Shown piece after piece: positions 26,293 to 35,886 of a stretch of DNA of 64,000 nt (position 1 is the stretch's first letter; each line of letters opens with the position of its first letter). The notes below the pieces were generated by a model. The model was not told the DNA's origin. It saw nothing but the letters and a program-made list of their open reading frames with translations, and ran no database searches. The DNA is from Planctomycetota bacterium. GTDB taxonomy: Bacteria; Planctomycetota; UBA1135; GCA-002748355. The translations under genes were made by a program, and so were the position numbers. The stretch is taken from contig JACKHW010000006.1 of assembly GCA_020638795.1 (NCBI GenBank), forward strand, positions 62,001 to 126,000. The letters run 5' to 3'.

Positions 26293-28235
26293 GCTTGTTC
26301 ACGCGCCTGCGAGTCCTCGTCGTGAAGGAGCTTCGCGACCTGGCACGGGATCGCAAGGTCTTCTACGCGGCGATCCTTCTTCCTGCCTTGATCTTCCCGA
26401 TCCTGCTCGCTCTCACCGGAAGATTGACTCCCGAAGGGCCGACGACGGGCATCGGGCTCCGCATCGGTTTGATCGGCCATGGTCCGGAAGTCGACGAAAT
26501 CATTCGCGATTCGCCATGGGCGAACTGGGCGACCGGAGCCGACGACGATCGAATTCGAAGCGGAGAACTCGACGCCGCGCTGATCGCGGATTTCGCGGGC
26601 AAGCGACTCACCAACTTCCGGGTCCTCTACGACAAGTCGAGCCCTCTCAGCGAACTTGCCGCAAGAGAACTGCGGGACGTCATCGAACGCGTTCGAGACC
26701 GATCCCGACGCGATGCACTCGACGCGACGGGCATCGACGCTTCGTTGCTGCCACCACGAGAGATCCGGTATCACGATCTCGCGACCTACGTGAGAACCGA
26801 TCCGCCCACATCGCCTCAGTTCTTGCCGTCGATGATCATGCTGATGATGCTCGCTGCGGCGGCGTTCGCGGCGATCGATCTGTTTCCCGGCGAGCGCGAG
26901 CGCGGCACGCTCGAGACCCTTCTCGTTCAACCGATCCGCGCCGAAGAAGCACTTCTCGGCAAGTACGTCGCGGTGTTCCTCGTCGGATACGTGGCTGTGA
27001 TCGCGAACATCGCGGGGATCGCTATCGCATCGACATTCGAAGCATCTCCCCTCGAAATCCCACTCGACGTGCTCACGATCGTTGGCGCGATTCTGCTCAC
27101 GCTACCCGCGAGTGCCCTGGTCGCAGCAATCCTGGTCCGTGTCGCGGCTCGGGCCAAGACGGTGCGCGAGGCACAGCACTACCTCTTGCCGTTGACGCTG
27201 CTCAACATGGTGCCCGCGTTGCTCGCTGCGGCACCCGAGATGCAGTTCGATGCATTCACGGCTTGCCTGCCGATGGCCGGACCGGCACTCGCGTTGCGCG
27301 AGCTCGCACTCGGCTCGTTCGACCCACTCGCGATCGCGATGATGGTCGTCACGACCATGCTCTATTGCGCCTTGGTTCTACAAGGCGCTCTCAAATACTT
27401 GGCCAACGAAGAGGCCCTTCTCGGAGACGGAGACAGTGACGGGAAGGCCGCACGCGTCATCGCGGTCGCGCTGTTCGCGATCCTCGCGACGTTCGTCGTC
27501 GGGCCGCTGCTACAGGAAGCACCGACCGTCGTGTCGATCCTCGTCCCGCTGGTCGTCTTCACGGCGCTACCGGCTATTGTCGCGGGCAAGACGGTGGGAC
27601 TCCCATTCGACCTTCGCGTCTTCGGACGACGCACCCGGGGACGGTCGTGGATCGTCGCGATCCTGACAGGCATCGGCCTCGCGCTCGTCGTGAGCGGAGT
27701 TGCTGCACTTCAACGACACTTGCTCGCACCGCCGGCAGTATTCGACGAAGCGGGACGCAATCTCATCGCCTCGATTCCATCGCTGCCGGCCGCCCTGTTG
27801 ACTCTCGCGATCGTGCCGGCGATCGCCGAGGAGCTACTGTACCGACGCCTCGTGCTCCATGGATTGCGAACCGAACTGGACCGCCCACGTGCCATCCTCG
27901 CATCGGCTGCACTTTTCGCACTCCATCACCTGAGCGTCTTTCGACTGATTCCGAGCTTCGTCGCCGGAATCGTGCTTGGTCGACTCGTGTTGCGTACGCA
28001 TCGGTTCTGGCTCGCGCCGGTCGCGCATGCGACGAGCAACGCGATCATGATCCTACTCGCGCATTCTGCATCACCTCTCGCCGGCGGTGTCGTCGCCCGC
28101 ATGTTCGGCGACGATCGCCTCGCTGTCTGGCGCTTGCTGCTGGGCATCGTGATCCTCATCGTGACGCCGTGGATCCTCGAGCGACGCCAGGTCTGGCCGC
28201 CCAGTCGAACCGCACCGATCCCCGATCGGACTTGA
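26289..28235 (+). CDS. ABC permease fused to CPBP (CAAX) intramembrane protease
   Basis: 648-residue fusion. Residues 1 to about 390 repeat the NatB permease plan (KELRDLARDRK start, large loop, GERERGTLETLLVQP loop, several helices). Residues about 470-640 are a CPBP/CAAX-type glutamic protease: EELLYRRLVLHGL carries the Glu-Glu and Arg, ALHH the His and HATSN the last conserved residues. Such fusions are known in planctomycetes. It begins with GTG overlapping the ATPase stop. The exporter therefore has two different permeases, one bearing a protease that may process the exported substrate or the partner subunit. Confidence 0.88.
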   Translation: MSLFTRLRVLVVKELRDLARDRKVFYAAILLPALIFPILLALTGRLTPEGPTTGIGLRIGLIGHGPEVDEIIRDSPWANWATGADDDRIRSGELDAALIADFAGKRLTNFRVLYDKSSPLSELAARELRDVIERVRDRSRRDALDATGIDASLLPPREIRYHDLATYVRTDPPTSPQFLPSMIMLMMLAAAAFAAIDLFPGERERGTLETLLVQPIRAEEALLGKYVAVFLVGYVAVIANIAGIAIASTFEASPLEIPLDVLTIVGAILLTLPASALVAAILVRVAARAKTVREAQHYLLPLTLLNMVPALLAAAPEMQFDAFTACLPMAGPALALRELALGSFDPLAIAMMVVTTMLYCALVLQGALKYLANEEALLGDGDSDGKAARVIAVALFAILATFVVGPLLQEAPTVVSILVPLVVFTALPAIVAGKTVGLPFDLRVFGRRTRGRSWIVAILTGIGLALVVSGVAALQRHLLAPPAVFDEAGRNLIASIPSLPAALLTLAIVPAIAEELLYRRLVLHGLRTELDRPRAILASAALFALHHLSVFRLIPSFVAGIVLGRLVLRTHRFWLAPVAHATSNAIMILLAHSASPLAGGVVARMFGDDRLAVWRLLLGIVILIVTPWILERRQVWPPSRTAPIPDRT

Positions 28236-28434
28236 TCACGAGCATCGCGGGGTGGATTTCGGAAGCTCGGCCGAGAAGCCGGGCCGGCGCGAGGGCGACG
28301 AGATTCGAGGGAAGGGACAGCACGCGCGACTGAACGAACGCTTCAGCTGATCCGTCACAAACCGAACTCGGGAGCCTCGACAATTCCGTCGAATCGTTGC
28401 AACACCGGAGCAGCGATTCGGACATGAACCATGC

Positions 28435-29325
28435 ATGAGGATCGTGTCGTGCACCGCCCGTCGCTGGGCATTCGCCGTAGTCGCCACCGGCGTCGTATTC
28501 ACCCACCTACGTGACGAAGAACAACAACTCACCGAACTCATCCAGTCGATCGCCGATCTCCGGCTCGATCACGCACGGCAGACGGCCGTCACTCTGATCG
28601 ACAGTGTGCGCGAACCGTCTCGCCGCGTAGCACTCGAGGATCTAGCTGCGATGCTTGGCACGCGTATCGATGCAGGGCGACTCGACCGTCTCGCGAGCGC
28701 GCGAGCGATCGGCGATCTGGAGGCCATCGACGCATGTCTTCGTGAGATCCCGAGGACCAGCCCGATCGCGATGTGGATGCGCGTAGAACGACATCTCGCG
28801 TTGCAGCCTCGAGGTCTTGGCCGCGAGGCCATGCGAATGGCGCTGCACGCGATCGATACGTGGAAGACATGGATCGCGATGCACGGACCCGAATGTGGAA
28901 GCGATCTCGACACCGTCCTGGAGACTTCGAAGAACGTATCGCAATCGATCGGGCGTCGCGCCGTGACCGTCGTCGATGCACGCGGTCTCCATCGCATGGC
29001 ACGAACATGGGAGACCCAACTCCGCGCAGGAATCGAACCCTTCCCACCCGCGCTCTACGATCACAGATCGCTGGAGCGAAAGATCGAACGGCTCGAGAGC
29101 GACGTGGAGAGAATCGAGCGTCGCATCGCGGTCGTCGATGCTCGAATCGCTCGACTTGCGGCTCAGATGCCGCACATGACCAATCCCGAACGTCGGGACG
29201 CACGATCGAACCTGGCACAGATTCGTCGGGACACCGAGCGCTTGGAACGCGAGCGAGAACGCGAACGCAATGCCCTCACCGAGGCAAAACGAGAGCTGCG
29301 CCGCTGGCGAAAACTCGCACCGTGA
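28435..29325 (+). CDS. Hypothetical protein with C-terminal coiled coil
   Basis: 296-residue protein, unrecognised. A short hydrophobic stretch near the N-terminus (WAFAVVATGVVF) may be a signal anchor. The middle is helical and the last 90 residues form a strongly charged coiled coil (RKIERLESDVERIERRIAVV and LERERERERNAL). ATG 28435 was chosen; no strong ribosome site is visible. The preceding 199 bases after the exporter hold no gene I can support. Confidence 0.62.
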   Translation: MRIVSCTARRWAFAVVATGVVFTHLRDEEQQLTELIQSIADLRLDHARQTAVTLIDSVREPSRRVALEDLAAMLGTRIDAGRLDRLASARAIGDLEAIDACLREIPRTSPIAMWMRVERHLALQPRGLGREAMRMALHAIDTWKTWIAMHGPECGSDLDTVLETSKNVSQSIGRRAVTVVDARGLHRMARTWETQLRAGIEPFPPALYDHRSLERKIERLESDVERIERRIAVVDARIARLAAQMPHMTNPERRDARSNLAQIRRDTERLERERERERNALTEAKRELRRWRKLAP

Positions 29326-29344
29326 CGACGAACGCGAGTCAGGC

Positions 29345-30211
29345 TCATGGACGCGGCCAGCGGACGAGCGCAAGCAGTAGATCGTCGACCTCGCGCAGCC
29401 CTGCGGCCTCATAGGCCGCTCTGGCTGCGGTATTGTCCCTACCCACGTGGAGTCCGACTCGCCGACGGGTTCGCAAGAGTCGCCCCGCGACTTCGGCGAC
29501 GAGTCGACGCGCGAGCCCTTGCCCGCGATAGCACGCGGTCGTGAAGACACCTTCGATCAAGGCGCCGGCTGGACCGTCGCTTCCGATCTCCAGCTTGCAG
29601 GCAGGCGTTCCATCGACATCCACGATCCACGAGGTACCTCGCGAGGCGCGCTCACGCACACGGCGCGCGAGCAGGGCACGATCCACGCTGCGGCGTGGTA
29701 CGCCAAGGTCTTCTTCGTTGAGTGTGATGCTCGCTTCGACGAGCCATTCGACGTCGCGCGCATCTGCAGGTCGCGATTCGATTCCCGGTCCGAGCCCGCG
29801 TCGATCCTCGATTGCGAGAAACGCCTGCGATCGTTCGAGATCGACCGCAACTCGGTCACGAATCGAATCGAGAAACCCGAGCGCAACGGCGTACGGACCG
29901 ATGACGATCCGGAAACCTTGCTCGGGACCCAAGGCCACCTTGCGCAAGCTCGCCGCCTCGCTCACGGATCCGGGCGCGATACACGCGACTCGACTCTGAC
30001 AGAAAAAGCCACACACGGTCGGCCCTTCAGCAGTCAAGACACCCCAAAACCGGCCAGCAGGACCCTCAGGGCTCGCGCCCATCACACGCGCGATCTCGGC
30101 ATGTGCCTGATTGCACAGGAAGAGCTGACTCGCGGCTTGCCATGCATCGGTGGCGAGCAAGCACCGCAAGTGATCGGTATCGAACTCGACGACACGCGCA
30201 AACATGCCCAT
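29345..30211 (-). CDS. GNAT family N-acetyltransferase
   Basis: 288-residue acetyltransferase. The acetyl-CoA pyrophosphate-binding motif YRGQGLARRLV lies in the C-terminal half (about residue 228), followed by the NTAARAAYEAAGL motif B region typical of GNATs. The N-terminal half resembles the second domain of two-domain GNATs. Start options are ATG 30211 (chosen), ATG 30205 and TTG 30220; all lie just after the DNA methyltransferase stop at 30221. Acceptor substrate unknown. Confidence 0.8.
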   Translation of the reverse strand: MGMFARVVEFDTDHLRCLLATDAWQAASQLFLCNQAHAEIARVMGASPEGPAGRFWGVLTAEGPTVCGFFCQSRVACIAPGSVSEAASLRKVALGPEQGFRIVIGPYAVALGFLDSIRDRVAVDLERSQAFLAIEDRRGLGPGIESRPADARDVEWLVEASITLNEEDLGVPRRSVDRALLARRVRERASRGTSWIVDVDGTPACKLEIGSDGPAGALIEGVFTTACYRGQGLARRLVAEVAGRLLRTRRRVGLHVGRDNTAARAAYEAAGLREVDDLLLALVRWPRP

Positions 30212-30220
30212 CGACCCCAA

Positions 30221-31528
30221 TCACGTCCCTCGACGCAGGATGACGAGTCGATTCGAGTTGGTCCCCTTGGAGTTGTTGGCAACACCCCAGCAGTTGGCGG
30301 TCTTCGTGAACTCCTGGCTGTGTACGGCAATCGCGACGACGTCGAGTCCCGCGTCGATCGCGGCGGGCACGACGTGCTCTTCGAGTCGTATGGTCCCGTT
30401 GCGCACTTCACCGACCTCGAACACGATCCAGCCTCCGGGCACGAGGCATCGCTCGAGTTCGCGGAAGACATCGGTCACGAATTCTTGCCACGCCTCGATC
30501 TTTCTCGGAGTCGTGATCGACTCCGACGCCTGCTCCGCATCGATACCGTTGAACCAACAACGGAGCCAGTTGTCTCCCGCGTAGTCGACGATATCGATGA
30601 ACGGTGGCGACGTCACGACGAGTCGCACGGAGCGATCGTCGACTCCTCTCAGATCGCGCGCATCCTTCGTGAGGAAACGTGCTCGATCACGAACGCCGTC
30701 GAGCAGACTCTCGGTCTTCGAGTCGTGATCCCGCAGGAGCGAAGCGCTCTTGCGCTGGATGATTTCGCGCACGTCGCGCAACGGCGGCTCGAGTCCATGC
30801 TTGTCGTTGAGGCGACGCTGACTCTCGACTCGCACCGCTTGGTTGGGTGGCATCGTGCGCACGGAGAAGAAGCCCGGAGAATGTCCCGTCAGCCGGTTGG
30901 TCGCGACCATCCGTATCCAATGATCGATGGGATCCGCTCCATCGTGAACGAGCCGCTCTTGGAGAACGCGTAGTTGTGCCAGCGTCCCGGGGTGAAAAAA
31001 GACTTCGAGATTTTCGTCAACGGACCGCGACTGATGTCGACCGGATCGCGCTTCCTCGAACACGCGCTCGAGTCCGATCGAATCGAGTCGCTCGCGAATC
31101 GCCTCGAGCGACGGTGGCCTCAGTCGAGGTTCGAGCAAGACGCGTGATAGCGGATTGACGTCGTTTCCGAACGGAATGCGCCCGAGCAGCGCAGCTTCCA
31201 GGCATGTGGTCCCGCGTCCCATGAAGGGGTCGAGCACGACGTCGCCGGGCTTCGTCAGTCGTTCGATGAAGAAGCGCGGCAGCTCGCCCTTGAAGCACGC
31301 TCGATAGCTCAGTTCGTGCAGCGAATGGCTCTGCCTCTGCCGTCGTGACCAAAACTCGTTGGTGATCAGTGGGATCGACCGACCCCCGAAATCGAGCGTG
31401 CCCTGTTCGGGTGCAGTCGTCGCACCGCGTGCGCCCCCACCGTCCGACGATTCTTCGAAGAGCGTGGCTTGTCGCCGTCGATCGAGCCGGAAGTCACGGA
31501 GTTCTCGCACGAGGAGTTCGGGATTCAC
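30221..31528 (-). CDS. Site-specific DNA methyltransferase (amino-methyltransferase, TSPPF type)
   Basis: 435-residue SAM-dependent DNA amino-methyltransferase. The SAM motif DPFMGRGTTCLEA (about residue 100) precedes the catalytic TSPPF motif (about residue 305); the order motif I, long spacer, motif IV is the alpha-like arrangement. Ser-Pro-Pro-Phe favours N4-cytosine methylation. GTG 31528 overlaps the PyrK-like stop as GTGA; GTG 31552 is possible. No restriction endonuclease lies next to it, so it looks like an orphan methylase acting in regulation or defence against another system. Confidence 0.86.
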   Translation of the reverse strand: MNPELLVRELRDFRLDRRRQATLFEESSDGGGARGATTAPEQGTLDFGGRSIPLITNEFWSRRQRQSHSLHELSYRACFKGELPRFFIERLTKPGDVVLDPFMGRGTTCLEAALLGRIPFGNDVNPLSRVLLEPRLRPPSLEAIRERLDSIGLERVFEEARSGRHQSRSVDENLEVFFHPGTLAQLRVLQERLVHDGADPIDHWIRMVATNRLTGHSPGFFSVRTMPPNQAVRVESQRRLNDKHGLEPPLRDVREIIQRKSASLLRDHDSKTESLLDGVRDRARFLTKDARDLRGVDDRSVRLVVTSPPFIDIVDYAGDNWLRCWFNGIDAEQASESITTPRKIEAWQEFVTDVFRELERCLVPGGWIVFEVGEVRNGTIRLEEHVVPAAIDAGLDVVAIAVHSQEFTKTANCWGVANNSKGTNSNRLVILRRGT

Positions 31529-32376
31529 GTGTGGCTCACCTCCGCTGGCCACACGAGTTCTTCGGCGTCGAAAACAGGTCCGACGGTGCAGCTCTTGACA
31601 TAGCGACGTCCAGAGAATCGTCCGCGATCATGGACGTGGACCGTACAGCCGTTGCACACACCGAACCCACACGCCATGTAGGTCTCGAGCGATACCGCGC
31701 AACGAACACCACGCTGTCGACAGTCGGTCGCAACCGCTTCCATCATCGGGTCCGGGCCACAACAGTAGATCGGTGCGTTTCCGTCGAGCACACCGCGCTC
31801 GACGAGATCCCGGTAGAGAGCGAGGACGTTGCCCGCGAAACCGCGGCTTCCGTCGTCGGTCGCGAAGTGGAAGTCCGGATCGATGGCGGCGAAGTCTCCG
31901 CTCGCCGCCATCGCTTCCTGGCTCGCGCCTCCGTAGAGAATCGACACCCGAGTTCCGGCCGCACGTCGCTGCTTTGCCCACAGCAAGAACGGCGCGAGCC
32001 CCACGCCGCCCGCGATACACACGGGCTCCCTTCCGCCGGCTTCGACCTCCGGCCACGCGCAACCGAGCGGTCCGGTCACGAGGAGTTCGTCGCCTGGCTC
32101 GAGACGCGCGAGCCGCGAAGTCCCGGGTCCGACGACCTTGCCGAGGAACGTCGCAGCCCCGGTGACCTCGCCCGGACGCAACGCAGGGTCTCCAGGCTCG
32201 AAGACGTCGAACCAGGAGAACGGTCGTGGCAGCAGGACGGGCCAATCGCGCGGAGTGCGGAGCATGCAGAACTGCCCGGCCTTCACACCTTCGAACGGAC
32301 CAGCGACCCGGAGCACGAAGCTCCCACCGCCAAGATCGCGCGTTTCCGTCACACGGTGGACACAAGTCTGCGACAT
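31525..32376 (-). CDS. pyrK: PyrK-type iron-sulfur flavoprotein reductase subunit
   Basis: 283-residue ferredoxin-NADP+ reductase-fold protein of the dihydroorotate dehydrogenase electron-transfer type. FAD motif RPFSWFD, NAD-binding GGVGLAPFLLWA, CCGPDPMMEA, and the [2Fe-2S] ligands in TYMACGFGVCNGC followed by a last Cys in VKSCTVGP. In class 1B enzymes it passes electrons from PyrD to NAD+; no pyrD is adjacent, so its partner is elsewhere or it serves another reductase. ATG 32376. Stop overlaps the methyltransferase start. A small ATAGC/GCTAT inverted repeat lies at 32387-32398 in the 33-base gap to the divergent DUF445 gene. Confidence 0.85.
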   Translation of the reverse strand: MSQTCVHRVTETRDLGGGSFVLRVAGPFEGVKAGQFCMLRTPRDWPVLLPRPFSWFDVFEPGDPALRPGEVTGAATFLGKVVGPGTSRLARLEPGDELLVTGPLGCAWPEVEAGGREPVCIAGGVGLAPFLLWAKQRRAAGTRVSILYGGASQEAMAASGDFAAIDPDFHFATDDGSRGFAGNVLALYRDLVERGVLDGNAPIYCCGPDPMMEAVATDCRQRGVRCAVSLETYMACGFGVCNGCTVHVHDRGRFSGRRYVKSCTVGPVFDAEELVWPAEVSHT

Positions 32377-32409
32377 GACACCGAGAATAGCCTGCTATCG
32401 TCGCTGGGA

Positions 32410-33018
32410 ATGCATTGGAGCGCCTGGATTCTCATTCCGTTCGTCGGAGCCCTGATCGGTTACGTGACGAACACGATCGCCGTCATGATGTTGTTTCGAC
32501 CGCACGCGCAGCGACGCGTGCTCGGGTTTCGGTTCCAAGGGCTGATCCCGAAGCGACAGCCCGCACTCGCACGCAAGATCGGCGAAGTCGTCGGCCAACA
32601 CCTCCTCGACAAGAAGGACCTCGTCGCGGCGCTGCACAAGGTCGACCTGCGAAAGGTCGTTGGCGAACTGATCGATTCGGCACTCGAACGCAAGGTCGCG
32701 GATTTCCGCAAGATCCCGATGGTCGGCGCGTTCATCACGCCCGAACGAATCGCGAGCATCCGCGACAGCATCGTCGACTCGGTGCTCGAGAACGAGGCAG
32801 CCCTCGCCGACAAGCTCGAAGCCGTGCTCGACGAGAACCTCGACGTCGCGCACATCGTCGAGACCAAGGTCGCCGGCTTTCCCACGACACGGCTCGAACA
32901 GCTCGTGCTCGACGTCGCCCGCAAAGAACTCCGTGCAATCGAGGTCTGGGGGGCAGTTCTCGGCGCCGTGATCGGACTGATTCAGGTCTTCGTCCTACAC
33001 CTCTTCAATGCCACTTGA
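32410..33018 (+). CDS. DUF445 family membrane protein
   Basis: 202-residue protein with an N-terminal membrane hairpin (WILIPFVGALIGYVTNTIAV), the family hallmark NTIAVMMLFRPH, then FRFQGLIPKRQ, a long helical part (residues about 50-170) and a C-terminal membrane helix (VLGAVIGLIQVFVL). The DUF445 family has no established biochemical role; some members affect envelope stability. ATG 32410 (MHWSAW) starts 33 bases from the divergent pyrK gene. An upstream extension of the frame is antisense and not real. Confidence 0.88.
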   Translation: MHWSAWILIPFVGALIGYVTNTIAVMMLFRPHAQRRVLGFRFQGLIPKRQPALARKIGEVVGQHLLDKKDLVAALHKVDLRKVVGELIDSALERKVADFRKIPMVGAFITPERIASIRDSIVDSVLENEAALADKLEAVLDENLDVAHIVETKVAGFPTTRLEQLVLDVARKELRAIEVWGAVLGAVIGLIQVFVLHLFNAT

Positions 33019-33040
33019 TCTCCACGGCTCGATCCTGCCC

Positions 33041-34006
33041 ATGCGGCACCCTCTCGTGACGGCCCTTTCGGCGCTCCTGCCGGCAGTGGTTTCTTCCAGC
33101 GCAGTGGCGCAGATCACGGCGCAATGGACCGCGACGACGGATCTCACAGCGGCCGTGATCGGGAGCAACGGCCCGGGCACCTTTCGATTGCCGAAGTCCT
33201 CGACGCTCGGCTCGACCAACCTCGGTGTCGTTCAGCCGGATGCTCGCGCGATGACGTCGATGTCGCTGACTTCCAATGACTACGTGATCGGTTTCGTCAT
33301 CACGGAGTTCGCCGATGCGCGCGGCGCATTCACGACCACGTTTGCAGGCAGAACCGGCCCTCACGACACGTCGATTCTCCTCAAGAGCGCGGTCCCCGAG
33401 GTATTCAATTTGTCGATTCGCGTCACCGGCAATGGAACGGGAGACCTGCCGAATCAGGCATGGGACTACGAAGTGGCGGTACGAGTCGGTTCGCAAGTCG
33501 TCGTCTCCGAATCGAAGTACGGACCGATGCGGCCCATGACGATCCCCATCCGACTCGACCCGGCTGGCACGATCATCCGAACGCGTTCGGGCGCCGTCGC
33601 ATCCTCCGTGTTCGGCGTCGCACGCAGCAGCTTGTTGCTGACGCTCAGTGTCGAGCCACAGCCACGCTGCAGCAGCGCGGTCTACGGCACTTCATGCCAA
33701 GGTTTCGTGTTCGCGCCGCCGCAACTCGATGGGCGAACGTCCGTCGTGATCTCCGTCGGCCCGCCGTTGTCGACAGGCTTGCTCGCCATCGGCTCGAAGC
33801 AGCTCCAGGTGGCGATTCCCGGCACGAACTGCTGGCTCTACACGGACGTGCCGATCCTCCTCCCGTTCTCGACCGACTTCTTCGGGAATGCGCACTTCGC
33901 CGGCTTGATCCCGGTCATGACTCGCGGCACGTTCACGACACAAGCATTCTTCTTGCCGTCCACCGGACTCGTATCGACCCATGGTGTCTCGATCACATGT
34001 CCGTGA
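33041..34006 (+). CDS. Secreted protein with C-terminal NCxL module
   Basis: 321-residue exported protein. Signal peptide HPLVTALSALLPAVVSSSAVA from ATG 33041; ATG 33008, overlapping the DUF445 stop, would add 11 residues before it and is possible. The N-terminal two thirds are beta-rich and unrecognised. The last 80 residues match the module seen in the 5832 and 42859 proteins: GTNCWLYTD, FFGNAHFAGL, then FTTQAFFLPSTG. Probably a surface or extracellular protein. Confidence 0.75.
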   Translation: MRHPLVTALSALLPAVVSSSAVAQITAQWTATTDLTAAVIGSNGPGTFRLPKSSTLGSTNLGVVQPDARAMTSMSLTSNDYVIGFVITEFADARGAFTTTFAGRTGPHDTSILLKSAVPEVFNLSIRVTGNGTGDLPNQAWDYEVAVRVGSQVVVSESKYGPMRPMTIPIRLDPAGTIIRTRSGAVASSVFGVARSSLLLTLSVEPQPRCSSAVYGTSCQGFVFAPPQLDGRTSVVISVGPPLSTGLLAIGSKQLQVAIPGTNCWLYTDVPILLPFSTDFFGNAHFAGLIPVMTRGTFTTQAFFLPSTGLVSTHGVSITCP

Positions 34007-34028
34007 ATAGAACCCGCTCCGGACCCGT

Positions 34029-34517
34029 ATGACCGCAACCATCCGCGCTGCAGGCGTCGTCCTCGCGACCGACACTCCACGTGGTCGTCGCTACTTGTTG
34101 CTCGAAAACGCGCGGCATGGCACCTGGGGATTCGCCAAAGGGCACCTCGACGATGGAGAAACTCCACTCGCTGGCGCATCGCGCGAAGTCGCTGAAGAGA
34201 CCGGCTTGCACGACTGGACACTCGTCGAAGGCTTCCACGAAGTCAGCCGCTATGCCATGCCGAACGACCGCCCCGCGCATCCGGTCCACGGCGACGAACG
34301 TGGCCGCATCAAAGAAGTGCACTACTTCCTCGGCCTGGTCTCGGCGCCCGTCGCCGAGCTGAGCGGCGAACACAGCGCCCTCGCTTGGGTGGGTGTCGAA
34401 GAAGCATCGACGATGCTGCACCACGACGAGAATCGCCGCATCCTCGATCTCGCCGAGGCGCACTTGTCGCGCATGGGCGACGGGAGGGATGCGGATGACC
34501 CTTCGTCGCTTGCGTGA
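34029..34517 (+). CDS. Nudix hydrolase (Ap4A hydrolase-like)
   Basis: 162-residue Nudix protein. Perfect Nudix box: GHLDDGE, seven residues, REVAEETGL (about residues 38-60). The upstream GTWGFAKGHLDDGE segment (W-G-F-x-K-G-H) is typical of bis(5'-nucleosyl)-tetraphosphate hydrolases, which remove the alarmone-like Ap4A. It follows the secreted protein by 22 bases. The second of three Nudix genes in the window (9359 and 57357 are the others). Confidence 0.88.
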   Translation: MTATIRAAGVVLATDTPRGRRYLLLENARHGTWGFAKGHLDDGETPLAGASREVAEETGLHDWTLVEGFHEVSRYAMPNDRPAHPVHGDERGRIKEVHYFLGLVSAPVAELSGEHSALAWVGVEEASTMLHHDENRRILDLAEAHLSRMGDGRDADDPSSLA

Positions 34518-34593
34518 CGGCATCCGCCTGGCGAGCTATCAGCCCTGAAAGGACGATCCCCCAACCGACGACGAGACTCGAGACTTCCGAGCA

Positions 34594-35883
34594 ATGATCC
34601 GCCGAACTCCCGCCATCCTCGCGCTGCCTGTTCTCCTGCCGCTACTCGGCGCCGCTCCCCTTGGCGCGCAAGTACGAGACCAGGACCAAGATCTGCCGGC
34701 CGGCGTCGATCCGACGCAGGTGCCGAAAGGCTCCAAATACGCACTGCCGACGGCAGCACCCAAGGAAAGACCGTTCAGCCAACCGTTCCGGTTCTTCCAA
34801 CCGAAGACGAGTTACGAGCTCTCCAAGGATTGGCAAGCACTCCTTGCGGACGCACACGAGATGTACCGACTCTGGCGTGAGAGTTCCGACCGCGGCTTCG
34901 ATCGGGACGGGCTGCCAACGGCCTCGACGAAACACTACGCGACATTGCGAGAACGCATCGCTCCAGGACTCGCGCGACAGGGCGGGATGTTGCGGAACTA
35001 CCGAATGGACGAAACCGCGGCAGCACGTCGTCAGGCTTGGGCGTTCTTGTCGCTCTTCGTCACGCCGCGACAAGATGCAGTCGACTTGCTTCGAGGCCTG
35101 CCGTACGAACCCGACGCCGCAGTCCGCAAGTCCATGATCGAGTTGTCGATCCCCTTCCTCGCCGCCAGCGCTCGCGCGACCGAAGAGGGTCAGCCGGAGA
35201 CAGCGAAGTACTTCGTCGACGCCGCTCCGTGGATGGATCTGACGCGTTCACCGGAGACTCGTGACCGCATTCTCGCACTTGCAGCCCTCGCCGAGATCGC
35301 TGGCGCCAGGCCCGTCGCGACGAAAGCCGTGCTGCCCTACATGAAGCGCTGGTACCCGGACCTCTTGCGCAGCAAGTCCGAACTCCTCCGCAACAAGGCG
35401 CGCGAGTTCATCACGCTCCTCGAACCTCGAGCGCAATTCCCGAGCGACATCGACGCGAGCGTCGATTACTTCGACCGCGTCTACAAGCTGCTCTTCCCAC
35501 CGATCCGACTCGACAAGGGGCGATGCGAGTTGCATCCGAGTGCCGAGTTGGACGCAGCAATCGCACTCGGACGCGAAGTTCTGAGCGACTCATCCGCGAC
35601 CAAACGCGAGTCGGTCGTCGTTCGCACGAACCGTGCGACGTTCGAGAAGCTCGGAGTCCGCCTGCTCCGCGTGCCAGAAGCACTCGAACGCGCGGGCTTT
35701 CACGTGGGCGACGTCATCACGACGCTCAACGGACAACCGATCGGAAGCGCGGCCGAGCTGCTCGGTGCGATCGAGAAGACCCTCGATGCAGGCTCGCGCC
35801 GCATGGCGCTCGAATGGGTCGACGCCAAAGGCGTCGAGCGCGTCCGAACCTACGAGGTCATGACCCCGGATTCGGACGGCTGA
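34594..35883 (+). CDS. Exported PDZ-domain protein
   Basis: 429-residue exported protein: signal peptide TPAILALPVLLPLLGAAPLGAQ, a helical central region of about 290 residues without recognised domain, and a C-terminal PDZ domain (about residues 350-425) with the carboxylate-binding loop and GFHVGDVITTLNGQPI signature. No serine protease triad is present, so it is a binding or adaptor protein. It ends 3 bases from the stop of the convergent selenoprotein candidate. Confidence 0.83.
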   Translation: MIRRTPAILALPVLLPLLGAAPLGAQVRDQDQDLPAGVDPTQVPKGSKYALPTAAPKERPFSQPFRFFQPKTSYELSKDWQALLADAHEMYRLWRESSDRGFDRDGLPTASTKHYATLRERIAPGLARQGGMLRNYRMDETAAARRQAWAFLSLFVTPRQDAVDLLRGLPYEPDAAVRKSMIELSIPFLAASARATEEGQPETAKYFVDAAPWMDLTRSPETRDRILALAALAEIAGARPVATKAVLPYMKRWYPDLLRSKSELLRNKAREFITLLEPRAQFPSDIDASVDYFDRVYKLLFPPIRLDKGRCELHPSAELDAAIALGREVLSDSSATKRESVVVRTNRATFEKLGVRLLRVPEALERAGFHVGDVITTLNGQPIGSAAELLGAIEKTLDAGSRRMALEWVDAKGVERVRTYEVMTPDSDG

Positions 35884-35886
35884 TCG

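Noticed and set aside
32387..32398. ATAGC-CT-GCTAT inverted repeat between pyrK and DUF445 as an operator
   Set aside because: Too short (5 bp arms, 2-base loop) to separate from chance without comparative data.
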